Shown: positions 49,247-59,700 of the stretch, one piece after another
Layout of the letters: the number at the start of each line of letters is the position of its first letter
Position numbering within the stretch: position 1 is the first letter of the stretch
Source: Rhynchopus sp. YZ270_cl-10
Taxonomy: Eukaryota > Euglenozoa > Diplonemea > Diplonemida > Diplonemidae
DNA length: 64,000 nt
Direction: 5' to 3'
Assembly: GCA_964035575.1 (NCBI GenBank)
Contig: OZ037849.1
Span: 62,001 to 126,000, forward strand
Notes under the pieces: model-generated
Seen by the model: the letters and a program-made list of their open reading frames with translations, nothing else
Databases searched by the model: none
What the model was told of the DNA's origin: nothing
Made by a program: the position numbers and the translations under genes

Positions 49247-51412
49247 TCAAAGAAGGGTTCCTGAGGTGGATACGGAATTGTCGGCACCCTCTGCATGGAG
49301 AGGCCAGGCCTGATGTGCAACCACGTTGTACAGCTTCATGCGGACGGGTGTGAGCATGTCCACCACCGCCAGAGGGAGGCTGGCTTCGGACAGAAGGCTC
49401 TCGTAGAGACAGCTCGACACACGCCGTGCACCTACACTTTGCACCATGTTCACAGCCTCGTCGCACAGCGTCCAGCTGCGCTGCACACTCTGTCCCACCA
49501 CAGTCACAAAGCGTTGTGTGCGTGCACCAACATCTCCGTGCTGCACAGGGCCACTCACAAGACCCGCCCCGTCCAGCGCGTCAATCGCCAAAATGCGTTG
49601 TGCAAAGCGGATCGCGTTCTCCATGTGTGCAGGTGCTGGCCGGGTCAGGTTCCACCCAACGCAGACGCGGTTGCCAAGGAGCGACACCAAGGTGCCACGA
49701 CTCTGGTCCAGCGACACTGTGAGCGTCGCGAGTCGTGCGCTGATGCTGCGCAGCACAGCGTCGCTGTCGTCGCCAGTGTACACCTCGATCGTGCCCACAG
49801 TTGCAGTGAGGACCTTTGCAACGTCTCCACCCAGCAGCACACTCGAGTCGCGTGAAGGTAGCATATCGCTTTCAGAACCAAAGCGGCAGTCCGGTGACTT
49901 CAGTGCACTGCACCTCCGCACGACTACAAGGGGTGTGTGCTTCCGTCCCGCAAGCGACAAAGGCCACACACACTGCACAAACGTTGTCCCAGACACACCC
50001 TTCAAGTCCAGTGCCTCCGCATCCCCAACAACAGCAGAGCAAGACCTGCACTCAGATGTGTACAGGTCAGAAGGCACAGCCACAGCACCAGGCTTGCATG
50101 TGCTCTCAAGGCGTGACGCAACGTTCACTGTGTGGCCAAAGTAGTCTGTCCGTCCCGTCAGTGCGTTTTGCTCCACAGTCACAGGGCCTGTGTTCACACC
50201 AATGCGCACAGTCAGTCCTCCCCAAAGGGAGCCCTGTTCAGCACAGATTGGTGCATCCTCAAGTAGCGAATCAGGCCAGACAGCTTCACGCAGGAGTTCG
50301 TGCGCACGCAGACCGAAGTTCACCCCGTCCTGTGTTGATGTGAAGGCAATCATAAAAGCGTCGCCGATGGTCTTCACTTCGTACCCACCAAAGGCCTGCA
50401 TCACCTCACGCATCACAGAGTTGTGGATCTTCAGCCCAGCACGCATCCCTTCAGGTGCATGTTCCCAGATCGTGGTCGAGGAACGGATGTCTGTAAAGAC
50501 AACCGTCGCCACGCCATTGTCAACGCCTGGTGGTGCCACAGAACGGCGCTTTGACTCGCATTCCTCCATCTCCTCAAACAGCGCAGCAGGGAGGTAGGGC
50601 CGGTACATGCGCAGGTTCTCCTCCATTGTCTGCAGCGTCTCGTACATCTCCTCAGGCAGCTCTGAGCCACGTGCCGCAAGCATCCGCGCCACACCTTCCA
50701 CGTCGTACTTTGCGAGCAACGACGCAATCTCCTGCACAGCGTTGATCGTCCGCTCCATTGATGCTTGCTCCTTCAGGACGTCACTCGCGAAACCACGCGT
50801 GAAGACAAAGTCGAGCACGAAAACAGCTATGGCTGTGGTGGTACCTAGGGGTGGGAACTTGACGGGGCAGGGCAGCGTGGCACAGTCTGTGAACGCTGCG
50901 AAGTACTCTTCACGCCCGTGTTCACCACCTTGGGGAAGCGTCCCTGGCATGTCGAGGAGACCAAACCTGAAGCTTTCTTCAACTGCAAGAACAATAATCC
51001 ATATCACCGTCATGCACACGACGAACACACTGTAGCGTGGGTCCACCTGCATCACCAGAAGCATGTCGATGGTGATAACCATCAGTGGCCACTGCATCAG
51101 TTTGACTGTCCGACCTGTCATATCCCACACCAAGAAGACAACACTCTGCGTCAGCAGCACACCCACAATGAGTCTTCTTGTCAGCGGGCGCTTCAACAGG
51201 ATCGTCACAGCACCACACGCCAACGCACCCATAAACACTAACATTGTAATCAGGTTCAACGGCACCATCTTGTAGTACGGCAACGCTGTCATCATCGCAA
51301 GCAGCGCACTCAAGCCTGCCACGGTGGTGTACGTAAGGAACACTTTACGTTGCTTCACCTCCTTCGCCGGCAACGTCCCGTCCACTGTCAGGGCAGACGC
51401 AAGCCATCGCAT
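49247..51412 (-). CDS. Adenylyl cyclase copy D
   Basis: 721 aa from the ATG at 51412 (MRWLASALTVDGTLPAKEV). Six hydrophobic segments, the C-x4-C loop (TDCATLPCPV), and a catalytic domain with FTDIRSSTTIWEH, VKTIGDAFM and TDYFGHTVNVASR. It lacks a short stretch before the catalytic domain that the others have (FEEMEECESKRR instead of FEEMEVDECGESKRR). The pseudo-cyclase region has GNRVCVGWN and VQRSW. Its closest relative is copy E, about 3.4 kb to the right: the similarity continues through the membrane region, the 3' end (SSCLYESLLSEASLPLAVVDML) and about 360 bp of upstream flank. The last residues (NSVSTSGTLL) differ from E. Confidence 0.9.
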   Translation of the reverse strand: MRWLASALTVDGTLPAKEVKQRKVFLTYTTVAGLSALLAMMTALPYYKMVPLNLITMLVFMGALACGAVTILLKRPLTRRLIVGVLLTQSVVFLVWDMTGRTVKLMQWPLMVITIDMLLVMQVDPRYSVFVVCMTVIWIIVLAVEESFRFGLLDMPGTLPQGGEHGREEYFAAFTDCATLPCPVKFPPLGTTTAIAVFVLDFVFTRGFASDVLKEQASMERTINAVQEIASLLAKYDVEGVARMLAARGSELPEEMYETLQTMEENLRMYRPYLPAALFEEMEECESKRRSVAPPGVDNGVATVVFTDIRSSTTIWEHAPEGMRAGLKIHNSVMREVMQAFGGYEVKTIGDAFMIAFTSTQDGVNFGLRAHELLREAVWPDSLLEDAPICAEQGSLWGGLTVRIGVNTGPVTVEQNALTGRTDYFGHTVNVASRLESTCKPGAVAVPSDLYTSECRSCSAVVGDAEALDLKGVSGTTFVQCVWPLSLAGRKHTPLVVVRRCSALKSPDCRFGSESDMLPSRDSSVLLGGDVAKVLTATVGTIEVYTGDDSDAVLRSISARLATLTVSLDQSRGTLVSLLGNRVCVGWNLTRPAPAHMENAIRFAQRILAIDALDGAGLVSGPVQHGDVGARTQRFVTVVGQSVQRSWTLCDEAVNMVQSVGARRVSSCLYESLLSEASLPLAVVDMLTPVRMKLYNVVAHQAWPLHAEGADNSVSTSGTLL

Positions 51413-52637
51413 TTCAAAACCCCAAACACTTCGACAGAATCAGGGCCTTGCTTCTTGTATCCGACAACAACAACGCTGCACCTCCACCACAGGACAGCCG
51501 TGCAAAGGCTTCGATGTATGCCTGCTCTGGTGTGTAGGCTTGGGATGTGGACTCTGTTAAAGGGTTTGGTGTTCAGGGGGGCTCAAGGGATACAAAGGGT
51601 GTTGGAGGTTGCGAAGACCTTGCTACCTTGCACAACGGCAGACAGGTGGGTGTTGGAAAACACATCTTGAAACACACTCTTGATAGTACAACAGGCTACA
51701 CACGGAAGCAGCCACATGGTTTTTCTCACAGGATCCACAACGGGAGCATGAACGCCTCATCTGTATGTAGTGCCGTGGTGTCAACCCTAAGATAGGGATG
51801 GAAGGCAACGACGCGATACGAACGGCTCCTTGCGAGATTGGCCTATTTCCCCACACATCCCTTGCTTGTCTTGCTTCAAAAACCCCCTCTCTTTTATTAT
51901 TATTATTTGGCTTTTGGGTGAGAGACACCGAAAGGTGTCGGTTCTGTGGAATCACTGAACTACCCATCTCCTGTATCACACTGTTTGATTCTTCTTTCTC
52001 TGCTGACTGCAGGAAAGTTTTGTGTTGAAAAATAAAGGGCAAGTCAAGCACCGGTAGACTCTGGTAGAGACCGGGTAAAGTAGAAAACAATCCCTCCCCC
52101 CCTGACCCCACACCCCTGAGGGCCACCCCCGTCCACGCTAAGGCCTGGTGACAAACAGAACAAAAAAGTCACAAAAAAAGTACCCTACTGTGCTGCGTGT
52201 CAATTACCCTGATAGTATCAAAAATGTACCACACCGGTCATATGAACACTGCACCTTCTGCATGTCGGTCTCGACTGCAAAGGCTTCAAACAGGCGTTAT
52301 CCTCGTGCCAGGGCTATACGCAGAAGCCCACCCTTGACTGTCGGGGACGCACATTCAACGGGATTTAACAAGGACAACCCTGTGCAGCTTCTTCAAAAGC
52401 TGCTGCAGACACATCGCCTTCCAGGCAGTCGAGGTCACTCTCAACCACACGGCACTGAAGACGTGGGGAGAGGTGTTTGTACGCTGCCGGGTGACGCGCG
52501 ACGCACTCCGTTGCGAGCGCCGCATCGCGGCGCTCCTTCGGCATCTCCTTGCTGGTCTCCAGCTTCTTCATGTACGCCCTCGTCATGCAGCACTACACGA
52601 GCCTGCGGCACCTAAAATCGTGGTCTGTGCACTGCTC
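51413..52637. other. Spacer between cyclases D and E
   Basis: 51413-51780 is the upstream flank of copy D, nearly identical to 54774-55140. 51780-52430 has no supported gene. 52440-52550 holds the DUF4116 fragment. Confidence 0.6.
52435..52560 (-). pseudogene. DUF4116 gene fragment
   Basis: About 85-90 bp (52440-52527) match 46660-46749 of the DUF4116 gene almost exactly and would encode DAALATECVARHPAAYKHLSPRLQCR. Sequence on either side is unrelated. It is a truncated duplicate that lies immediately downstream of cyclase E and shares its strand. Confidence 0.8.
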
Positions 52638-54773
52638 TCATGTGGGCAGAGATTTATCGGCACCCTCTGCATGGAGAGGCCAGGCCTGATGTGCAACCAC
52701 GTTGTACACCTTCATGCGGACGGGTGTGAGCATGTCTACCACCGCAAGAGGGAGGCTGGCTTCGGACAGAAGGCTCTCGTAGAGACAGCTCGACACACGC
52801 CGTGCACCTACACCTTGCACCATGTTCACAGCCTCGTCGCACAGCGTCCAGCTGCGCTGCACACTCTGTCCCACCACAGTCACAAAGCGTTGTGTGCGTG
52901 CACCAACATCTCCGTGCTGCACAGGGCCACTCACAAGACCCGCCCCGTCCAGCGCGTCAATCCCCAAAATGCGTTGTGCAAAGCGCACTGCGTTCTCCAT
53001 GTGTGCAGGTGCTGGGCGGGTCAGGTTCCACCCAACGCAGACGCGGTTGCTAAGGAGTGACACCAAGGTGCCACGACTCTGGTCCAGCGAGACTGTGAGC
53101 GTCGCGAGGCGTGCGCTGATGCTGCGCAGCACAGCGTCACTGTCGTCGCCAGTGTACACCTCGATCGTGCCCACAGTTGCAGTGAGGACCTTTGCAGTAA
53201 TGTCCACAGTACGCAGCATACACGAGCTATACGAAGATGCGGTGTTACTTTCGGAGGCACGCCTCTGCAAGATAGCATCAAGGGGACTGTGCTTGCGACC
53301 CGCAAGCGACAAAGGCCACACACACTGCACAAACGTTGTCCCAGACACACCCTTCAAGTCCAGTGTCTCCGCATCCCCAACAACAGCAGAGCAAGACCTG
53401 CACTCAGATGTGTACAGGTCAGAGGGGATGGCAACAGCACCAGGCTTGCATGTGCTCTCAAGGCGTGACGCAACGTTCACTGTGTGTCCAAAGTAGTCTG
53501 TCCGTCCCGTCAGTGCGTTCTCCTCCACAGTCACAGGTCCTGTGTTCACACCAATGCGCACAGTCAGTCCTCCCCAAAGGGAGCCCTGTTCAGCACAGAT
53601 TGGTGCATCCTCAAGTAGCGAATCAGGCCAGACAGCTTCACGCAAGCATTCCTGCACACGCAGACCGAAGTTCACCCCGTCCTGTGCTGATGTGAAGGCA
53701 ATCATAAAAGCGTCGCCGATTGTCTTCACTTCGTACCCACCAAAGGCCTGCATCACCTCACGCATCACAGAGTTGTGGATCTTCAGCCCAGCACGCATCC
53801 CTTCAGGTGCATGTTCCCAAATCGTCGTCGAAGAACGGATGTCTGTGAACACAATTGTTGCTGTCTCACTGAGAACGCCTGGTGGTGCCACAGAACGGCG
53901 CTTTGACTCGCCACATTCGTCCACCTCCATCTCGTCAAACAGCGCAGCAGGGAGGTAGGGCCGGTACATGCGCAGGTTCTGCTCCATTGTCTGCAGCGTC
54001 TCGTACATCTCCTCAGGCAGCTCTGAGCCACGTGCCGCAAGCATCCGTGCCACACCTTCCACGTCGTACTTTGCGAGCAACGACGCAATCTCCTGCACAG
54101 CGTTGATCGTCCGCTCCATTGATGCTTGCTCCTTCAGGACGTCACGTGCGAAACCACGTGTCACCAAAAAGTCGAGCACGAAAACAGCTAGGGCTGTGGT
54201 GGTACCTAGGGGTGGGAACTTGACGGGGCAGGGCAGCGTGGCACAGTCTGTGAGAGATGTGAAGTACTCTCTGCGCCCGTTCTCGCCACCTTGGGGAAGC
54301 ATTCCAGGCATGTCGAGGAGGCCAAACCTGAAGCTTTCTTCAACTGCGAGAACAATAATCCATATCACCGTCATGCACACGACGAACACACTGTAGCGTG
54401 GGTCCACCTGCATCACCAGAAGCATGTCGATGGTGATAACCATCAGTGGCCACTGCATCAGGTTGACTGTCCGACCTGTCAAATCCCACATCAAGAAGAC
54501 AACACTCTGCGTCAGCAGCACACCCAGAACGATCCTTCTTGTCAGCGGGCGCTTCAACAGGATCGTCACAGCACCACACGCCCATGTGATAATGATAAGG
54601 ACCATTGACAGCATGTCCACCGGCACCGTCTCGAAATAGGGTAGCAGCGTCATCATCCCAAACAGCCCAAAGCAACATGAAACGGTGGTGAACGCAAGGA
54701 ACACTTTACGTTGCTTCACCTCCTTCGCCGGCAACGTCCCGTCCACTGTCAGAGCAGACGCAAGCCATCGCAT
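52638..54773 (-). CDS. Adenylyl cyclase copy E
   Basis: 711 aa from the ATG at 54773 (MRWLASALTVDGTLPAKEV). Catalytic motifs FTDIRSST, VKTIGDAFM and TDYFGHTVNVASR are intact. Local differences from D are TSAQDGVNFGLRVQECLRE, EENALTGR, and a different inter-domain linker (QRRASESNTASSYSSCMLRT). The pseudo-cyclase metal position is SNRVCVGWN. D and E are a recent tandem duplication of roughly 2.5 kb including about 360 bp of 5' flank. In E the block before the catalytic domain (CGESKRRSVAPPGVLSETATIVF) matches copies A and C rather than D (VAPPGVDNGVATVVF), which suggests gene conversion after the duplication. Confidence 0.9.
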   Translation of the reverse strand: MRWLASALTVDGTLPAKEVKQRKVFLAFTTVSCCFGLFGMMTLLPYFETVPVDMLSMVLIIITWACGAVTILLKRPLTRRIVLGVLLTQSVVFLMWDLTGRTVNLMQWPLMVITIDMLLVMQVDPRYSVFVVCMTVIWIIVLAVEESFRFGLLDMPGMLPQGGENGRREYFTSLTDCATLPCPVKFPPLGTTTALAVFVLDFLVTRGFARDVLKEQASMERTINAVQEIASLLAKYDVEGVARMLAARGSELPEEMYETLQTMEQNLRMYRPYLPAALFDEMEVDECGESKRRSVAPPGVLSETATIVFTDIRSSTTIWEHAPEGMRAGLKIHNSVMREVMQAFGGYEVKTIGDAFMIAFTSAQDGVNFGLRVQECLREAVWPDSLLEDAPICAEQGSLWGGLTVRIGVNTGPVTVEENALTGRTDYFGHTVNVASRLESTCKPGAVAIPSDLYTSECRSCSAVVGDAETLDLKGVSGTTFVQCVWPLSLAGRKHSPLDAILQRRASESNTASSYSSCMLRTVDITAKVLTATVGTIEVYTGDDSDAVLRSISARLATLTVSLDQSRGTLVSLLSNRVCVGWNLTRPAPAHMENAVRFAQRILGIDALDGAGLVSGPVQHGDVGARTQRFVTVVGQSVQRSWTLCDEAVNMVQGVGARRVSSCLYESLLSEASLPLAVVDMLTPVRMKVYNVVAHQAWPLHAEGADKSLPT

Positions 54774-56323
54774 TTCAAAACCCCAAACACTTCGACAGAA
54801 TCGGGACCTTGCTTCTTGTATCTGACAACAACAACGCTGCACCTCCACCACAGGACAGCCGTGCAAAGGCTTCGATGTATGCCTGCTCTGGTGTGTAGGC
54901 TTGAGATGTGGTCTCTGTTAAAGGGTTTGGTGTTCAGGGGGGCTCAAGGGATACAAAGGGTGTTGGAGGTTGCAAAGACTTTGCTACCTTGCACAACGGC
55001 AGACAGGTGGGTGTGGGAAACACATCTTGAAACACACTCTTGATAGTACAACAAGCTACACACGGAAGCGGCCACATGGCTTTTCTCACAGGATCCACAA
55101 CGGGAGCATGAACGGCTCATCTGTATGTAGTGCCGTGTGTCAACCCTTATTGATATGGTAAGTATACCACTACAAATAAAGTAGAGTTGAAATACAAAGC
55201 CCTCTCGGGAGAGGATGACCTTGGTACAATAACCAGCTGTACCTAAGAGATGCGGGTTCTGGCTGAAGGGCTGAGAGAAGCACTCTTAGTAGGGTGTGTG
55301 TGTGTGTGTAAGGTAGAAAGAAGTCTTGCCGTTTGTTTTTTGTCATAAGTTTTTTTTTTTTTGTCTTTTTTTGTGTGTTTTATTATTTATAGTCTTTTTT
55401 GTGTCGCTGTTGTTATATTTTTTTTACCTTTGTTTCCCCCCATTTTCTTCCTTTTTCCTTCGGTGTGTTATGTGTTATTTACTTTTTTTGTAATTTTTTG
55501 AGGCGGGTATTTCCTCCTCAAAAATTACAAAAAAGTTTAAAATAAAATAAAATAAAGTGTCCTTACTGTGCTATGTTACACCCCCCGTAGTACCCCCTGC
55601 CTTCAGAGTGCGGTGGGAATATAAAAAAACGCAAAATCAAAAAAAAATCAAAAATCAAACAATGAATGAGGGTGTTAGTTAGCAGGGGGGGTGCCATGTC
55701 TTGTTCCTCCCCCAAGAGGGAGGGAGGGTGAGAAAAGAGGGAAACGACGGGTGAAGGTGCAAAGGAAAAAAAAGTCGCCAGAGGATCAGTGGGAATGGTA
55801 TCAAAGACAAAACATTATTTCATATACTTTCTTTTCTGAACGAAAAGGCAAGCATGAAAAAGAGTACCATGTGTTTCAACACATCAACACAAAAAAAAAC
55901 CCCCCCCGATTACCCTCAGTCCTTTCGATTAGGATCCTGTGGGACATACCCAGATTGTGTTTTAAATCTGTTTTTTTTTTTAAAAGAGAAATTGCTGGCC
56001 CTACAATAGGACATCGGTTAGAGCGCAACTCAGAAGAAAGATAGCGAAAGAAAACATGAACCAATAGTAAAAAGCCCCGGTCGCCTTATTTAGCTCGCAT
56101 TTTTATTTATTTTTTTTCACCCTTTTTTATTGTCGAAAAAGTGGTCTGCAAGAACGTATTGTAATTCCTCGTCTCCACTTCCCTGTTCTCTACACCGCGG
56201 CATGTTACCCATTAATGTCTTGTGTACGCAAAATGGTTTGTCCTTGTTTTGTTTCTGCTTGTTTTTTTTTACCCTCTTTTTATTTGAAAAAGAAAAAGGA
56301 AAAGATATAAAAAAAGGTATTTA

Positions 56324-56358
56324 AAAGATGAGCGCACCTCGCATGCACACCCATCTTT
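56324..56358 (+). repeat. AAGATG-family stem-loop
   Basis: AAAAGATGAGCG, cacctcgcat, GCACACCCATCTTTTT. AAAAGATG pairs perfectly with CATCTTTT. Confidence 0.65.
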
Positions 56359-56610
56359 TTCTAAAAAAAGGAGAGGAAAAAAAAAAAGATAATTTTAGAT
56401 AGAATAGAGTAACCCTTTACCCCAACACACAACCCACAAATGTATTAACTACACACCCTTCCCTTCCCATAAGCGGCTAGAATGAAGGAGCACATGGCTG
56501 TACTCCGCTCAGTTTTTTTTTTTAATTATTCTGGGGCAGGGTGGTCGAAAAATAAACGTGTGTATCATCCATCATGCACAGTTGCAACACGAAAGAACCA
56601 AAAAAGCTTA

Positions 56611-56644
56611 AAAGATGAACCTAAGCCCCTCTGTACTGTCACCA
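56611..56644 (+). repeat. AAGATGA-family stem-loop
   Basis: AAGATGAACCTAAGCCCCTCTGTACT followed by GTCACC. The left half is identical to the family consensus; the right arm is degraded. Confidence 0.55.
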
Positions 56645-56763
56645 AAAAATGGGGGGTATTTTTTTTCTCCATCCCCCACCCCCCAACTCTCGCCCGTACC
56701 CCACCCGTTCACACCCCACTATGTCTTCCCTGTGTCCTGTTGTGTGGCCCTGCTCACAGCGAC

Positions 56764-59700
56764 CTAGGGCCACTCGAAGGACTCCGGGGGTGAGGGTTCG
56801 TTCTGGCTGTCACCTCCACTCAGATCGCCGGGGTTGACTACAGGTACCAGGTCCTCCTCGTCACCAGGTGCGTTGTCCTTCACAAGGATCACGCCGGTAG
56901 GGACTCCCTGTGACGAAGTGGGGGAGGTGGGTTTGGATAGAGTTATAAGCATTAAGAGATCTGTGCTCAATGCATTTTGTGAAGGGTTTTAAAGGAGTTG
57001 GCTTCGAGCCGTTCAGGCAGGGTCTTCACTCTCCAGAAAAACACTGAGAAAAAAGTGAAGTTGATATTGCAAACGCCTCTGGGACGCAGGCACTGAAAAA
57101 AAAAGGGTCATCTTTTTAATACTGTATTGAGCCTACTCAGCGTGGTCAATGACCAGTACCATGACCAGGACAAAAAAAACTGACCAGTAGCTGCCGGTAC
57201 TTTGCCTGTACTGTACTAAGTAACACTGGGTTAAATGGCTGCATACCGGCTTGACAGGGAGGTATCTGGTGTCCTCACTGAAGGAGAGCACCTGGAGCTG
57301 GCCGAGCGTGACACGGGCGGGGTTGTGGAGCACCTCGAAGCTGGGCTCCTCCTCCTTCTTCTTCTCCGCGTCCTTGTCGTCCTTTGCGTCCTCTGGCTCC
57401 AACTTCTCCTCGCCAGGCGTCGCCATGTCGGCGTCTCCCTTCTTCTGCTTGCTGCGCTTCTCAGACTTCGTCGTTGTCGACAGCACAACCTTGTCACGCT
57501 TCTTCTTCTCTTTGCCCTCGTTCTCGGCCTCCTTCTTAGGAACACTGTACAGCGATGGTGGTGCGTCGGATCTGAGCACAAACTTCGGCATCTTAAGGCT
57601 CTTGTTCAACGCAATGATGCAGGTTGGCTGTTTAGGGAGGAAGTTGGAAAAGTGTTCTTCATGCAAAATACTCTAAAAAAGCAGAATCGTTTGACAGATG
57701 AGTGTCGCTGACACAAAGAAAATGCGTGGAGCTTATGAAATATATCCAAATATATCTGTTCGCTTGATCAGATCTCGACAGTTGTTGCATTGCACGCTTC
57801 CACCAAAAAGAAAGCGATGCTGTCTACACGTTATCAATTGTTCAAAAAATGGCTTTTGGTCTGTAAAGGGGTTAACATCATCGCAGCTGTGGCATACCTG
57901 AAGCGCCAGACTGAACATAAGCACCATCGGGTACCAGTACCAATACTGCATGAACATGTGGAGACCCACGATGGGCTTCACAAGGTTGTGTCCGTTCTTG
58001 TGCAGGGATATGGTCTGGTTCTTGCCTCCTGCGTCGAGAATGCCGGTGGCAAGCACGCACCCGAACTTGGTAAGGATCTCTTCGTACTTGTCGCTGATGC
58101 GCTTCTCGATGCCTTCGCGGAACTCCTTCACACGCGGGATGTCCTTCTCCGTGCGCTGCATCAGGAGCATCGAAATGCTGACAATCGCACCCTGTGTTGT
58201 GGTAGTGGTCATGCAGTGGACGTTGTGTGCAAAGCTTTATTTTCTCTTGAAAAACAGACCCATTTGGGCTGCAACATTCGACAATAGTCATGGAGTCATG
58301 GATACACTTAATTATTCAGATATTTCCCTAAAAAAATGAAATTGTGATGAACGATGCTGCACCCTTCTTGCCTTCGATCAAGATGGTGAAGCAAACCTGC
58401 CAGATGAATGCGGCAATAATAAAAAAGAGCGTACCTGTCTGACGAAGTCGGAGGAGTCGTCTTGCAGTGTCCACAGTCTGTCGAGGGCCTGCTTGTTCGC
58501 GGTACCTGCAGCTGCAATGCCGAGGGCAGCAGCGACACCCCAACGGATGTGTGGGGAGTGCGAGTCTGCGAAGACGCTGGTGACGTTGACACAGAGCTGC
58601 GGCTCCTTGAAGGTCACGAACCCAACCTCCATGATGCCTGCCCTGCGCACGTCGTCGCTTGTGTCCTGCACGGCCACTGTCAGCAGACGCTCAATGGCCT
58701 TTCTGTTCCCGGTACCAGCATACGCAGACCCAATGACCTGCGCACCACCAAGACGCAGCCATGGGTCCGTCGACGAGAGCATCTCCTCCACAAGCGTGTC
58801 GGCGTGCGACTCACGGCCGTACATCAGCATCGCAAGCGCCATGGACACACCACGGATGATCTTCTCGTGTTGTGTGTCCTTGCCGTAGGTGAGCAGCTCC
58901 TCCACAATGGCAGCCTCGCCAGACCCAAGGAAGATGAGCCCGATGGCAACGGCAGCAGCCTCACCCGAGACAGCGTTGTCGTTGTAGAGCACCTGCTTCA
59001 GCAGCTCGTAGATGCCGTCGTCCTTCGAGGACATCGCTGCCAGCCCAATGCCGAGGCACGCACCGTGGATCAGCTTCTCGGATTGCTTGTTCGCCCGCAC
59101 GCACTCCACAAGGAAGTTCAGCACCTCGCGTGGCCGGGTGCGTGTGTCATCCGTTGCACCGCTCGCGCCAGGTGCCACAAGAGCAGCAGCCTCCTCCCGC
59201 AGGTTGCACCCCACAGGCGCATGGATAAGGCCCAGCCCAAACAGCGCACCACCCTCCTGGTACGGGTTCGCGCCGCTCGCCCCAGGCGCGCTAGGGAGGT
59301 ACGGCTGCAGTACCTGCATACTCTGTGTCACGTGTCCCTTGTTGATCACACCAAGCGACGCAGTGCCGGTGAAGCGCGCCCAGTTCGTCGCCTTCGCAAG
59401 CCAGTCGAGGTTCTCACGCAGGAACTTGTCGCATGTAGTCCCACAGAACATAATCGCGTTCGCCATGACAGCGGCGTTGTGCGTGATCGCGTTCTTCTTT
59501 ACCCTGTGGTGGTGTGGTGTGGTTGGTGCTTAGTGAGGGTAATTCTTGCCCTATGGTGTGGTGTGGTGTCATTGTTTTCATTGCTATCGATATACTGTGT
59601 AAAGACAATTTTTTGGGTAATTCCACGTATTGTTCATATCCCTCAATGCTGTGCTACTGGGTAGGGGAGGTACATACTCGACCGCCTTCTTGAGCTGCCC

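Larger units (their letters stand above)
54774..56763. other. Spacer upstream of cyclase E
   Basis: The first 365 bp duplicate the upstream flank of copy D. A short TTGAAATACAAA repeat copy lies at 55188-55240. 55320-55560 is very T-rich and ends in an inverted pair (ttttttgtaattttttgagg against cctcaaaaattacaaaaaag, 55485-55535). Two AAGATGA stem-loops lie at 56324 and 56611. No gene is supported. Confidence 0.55.
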
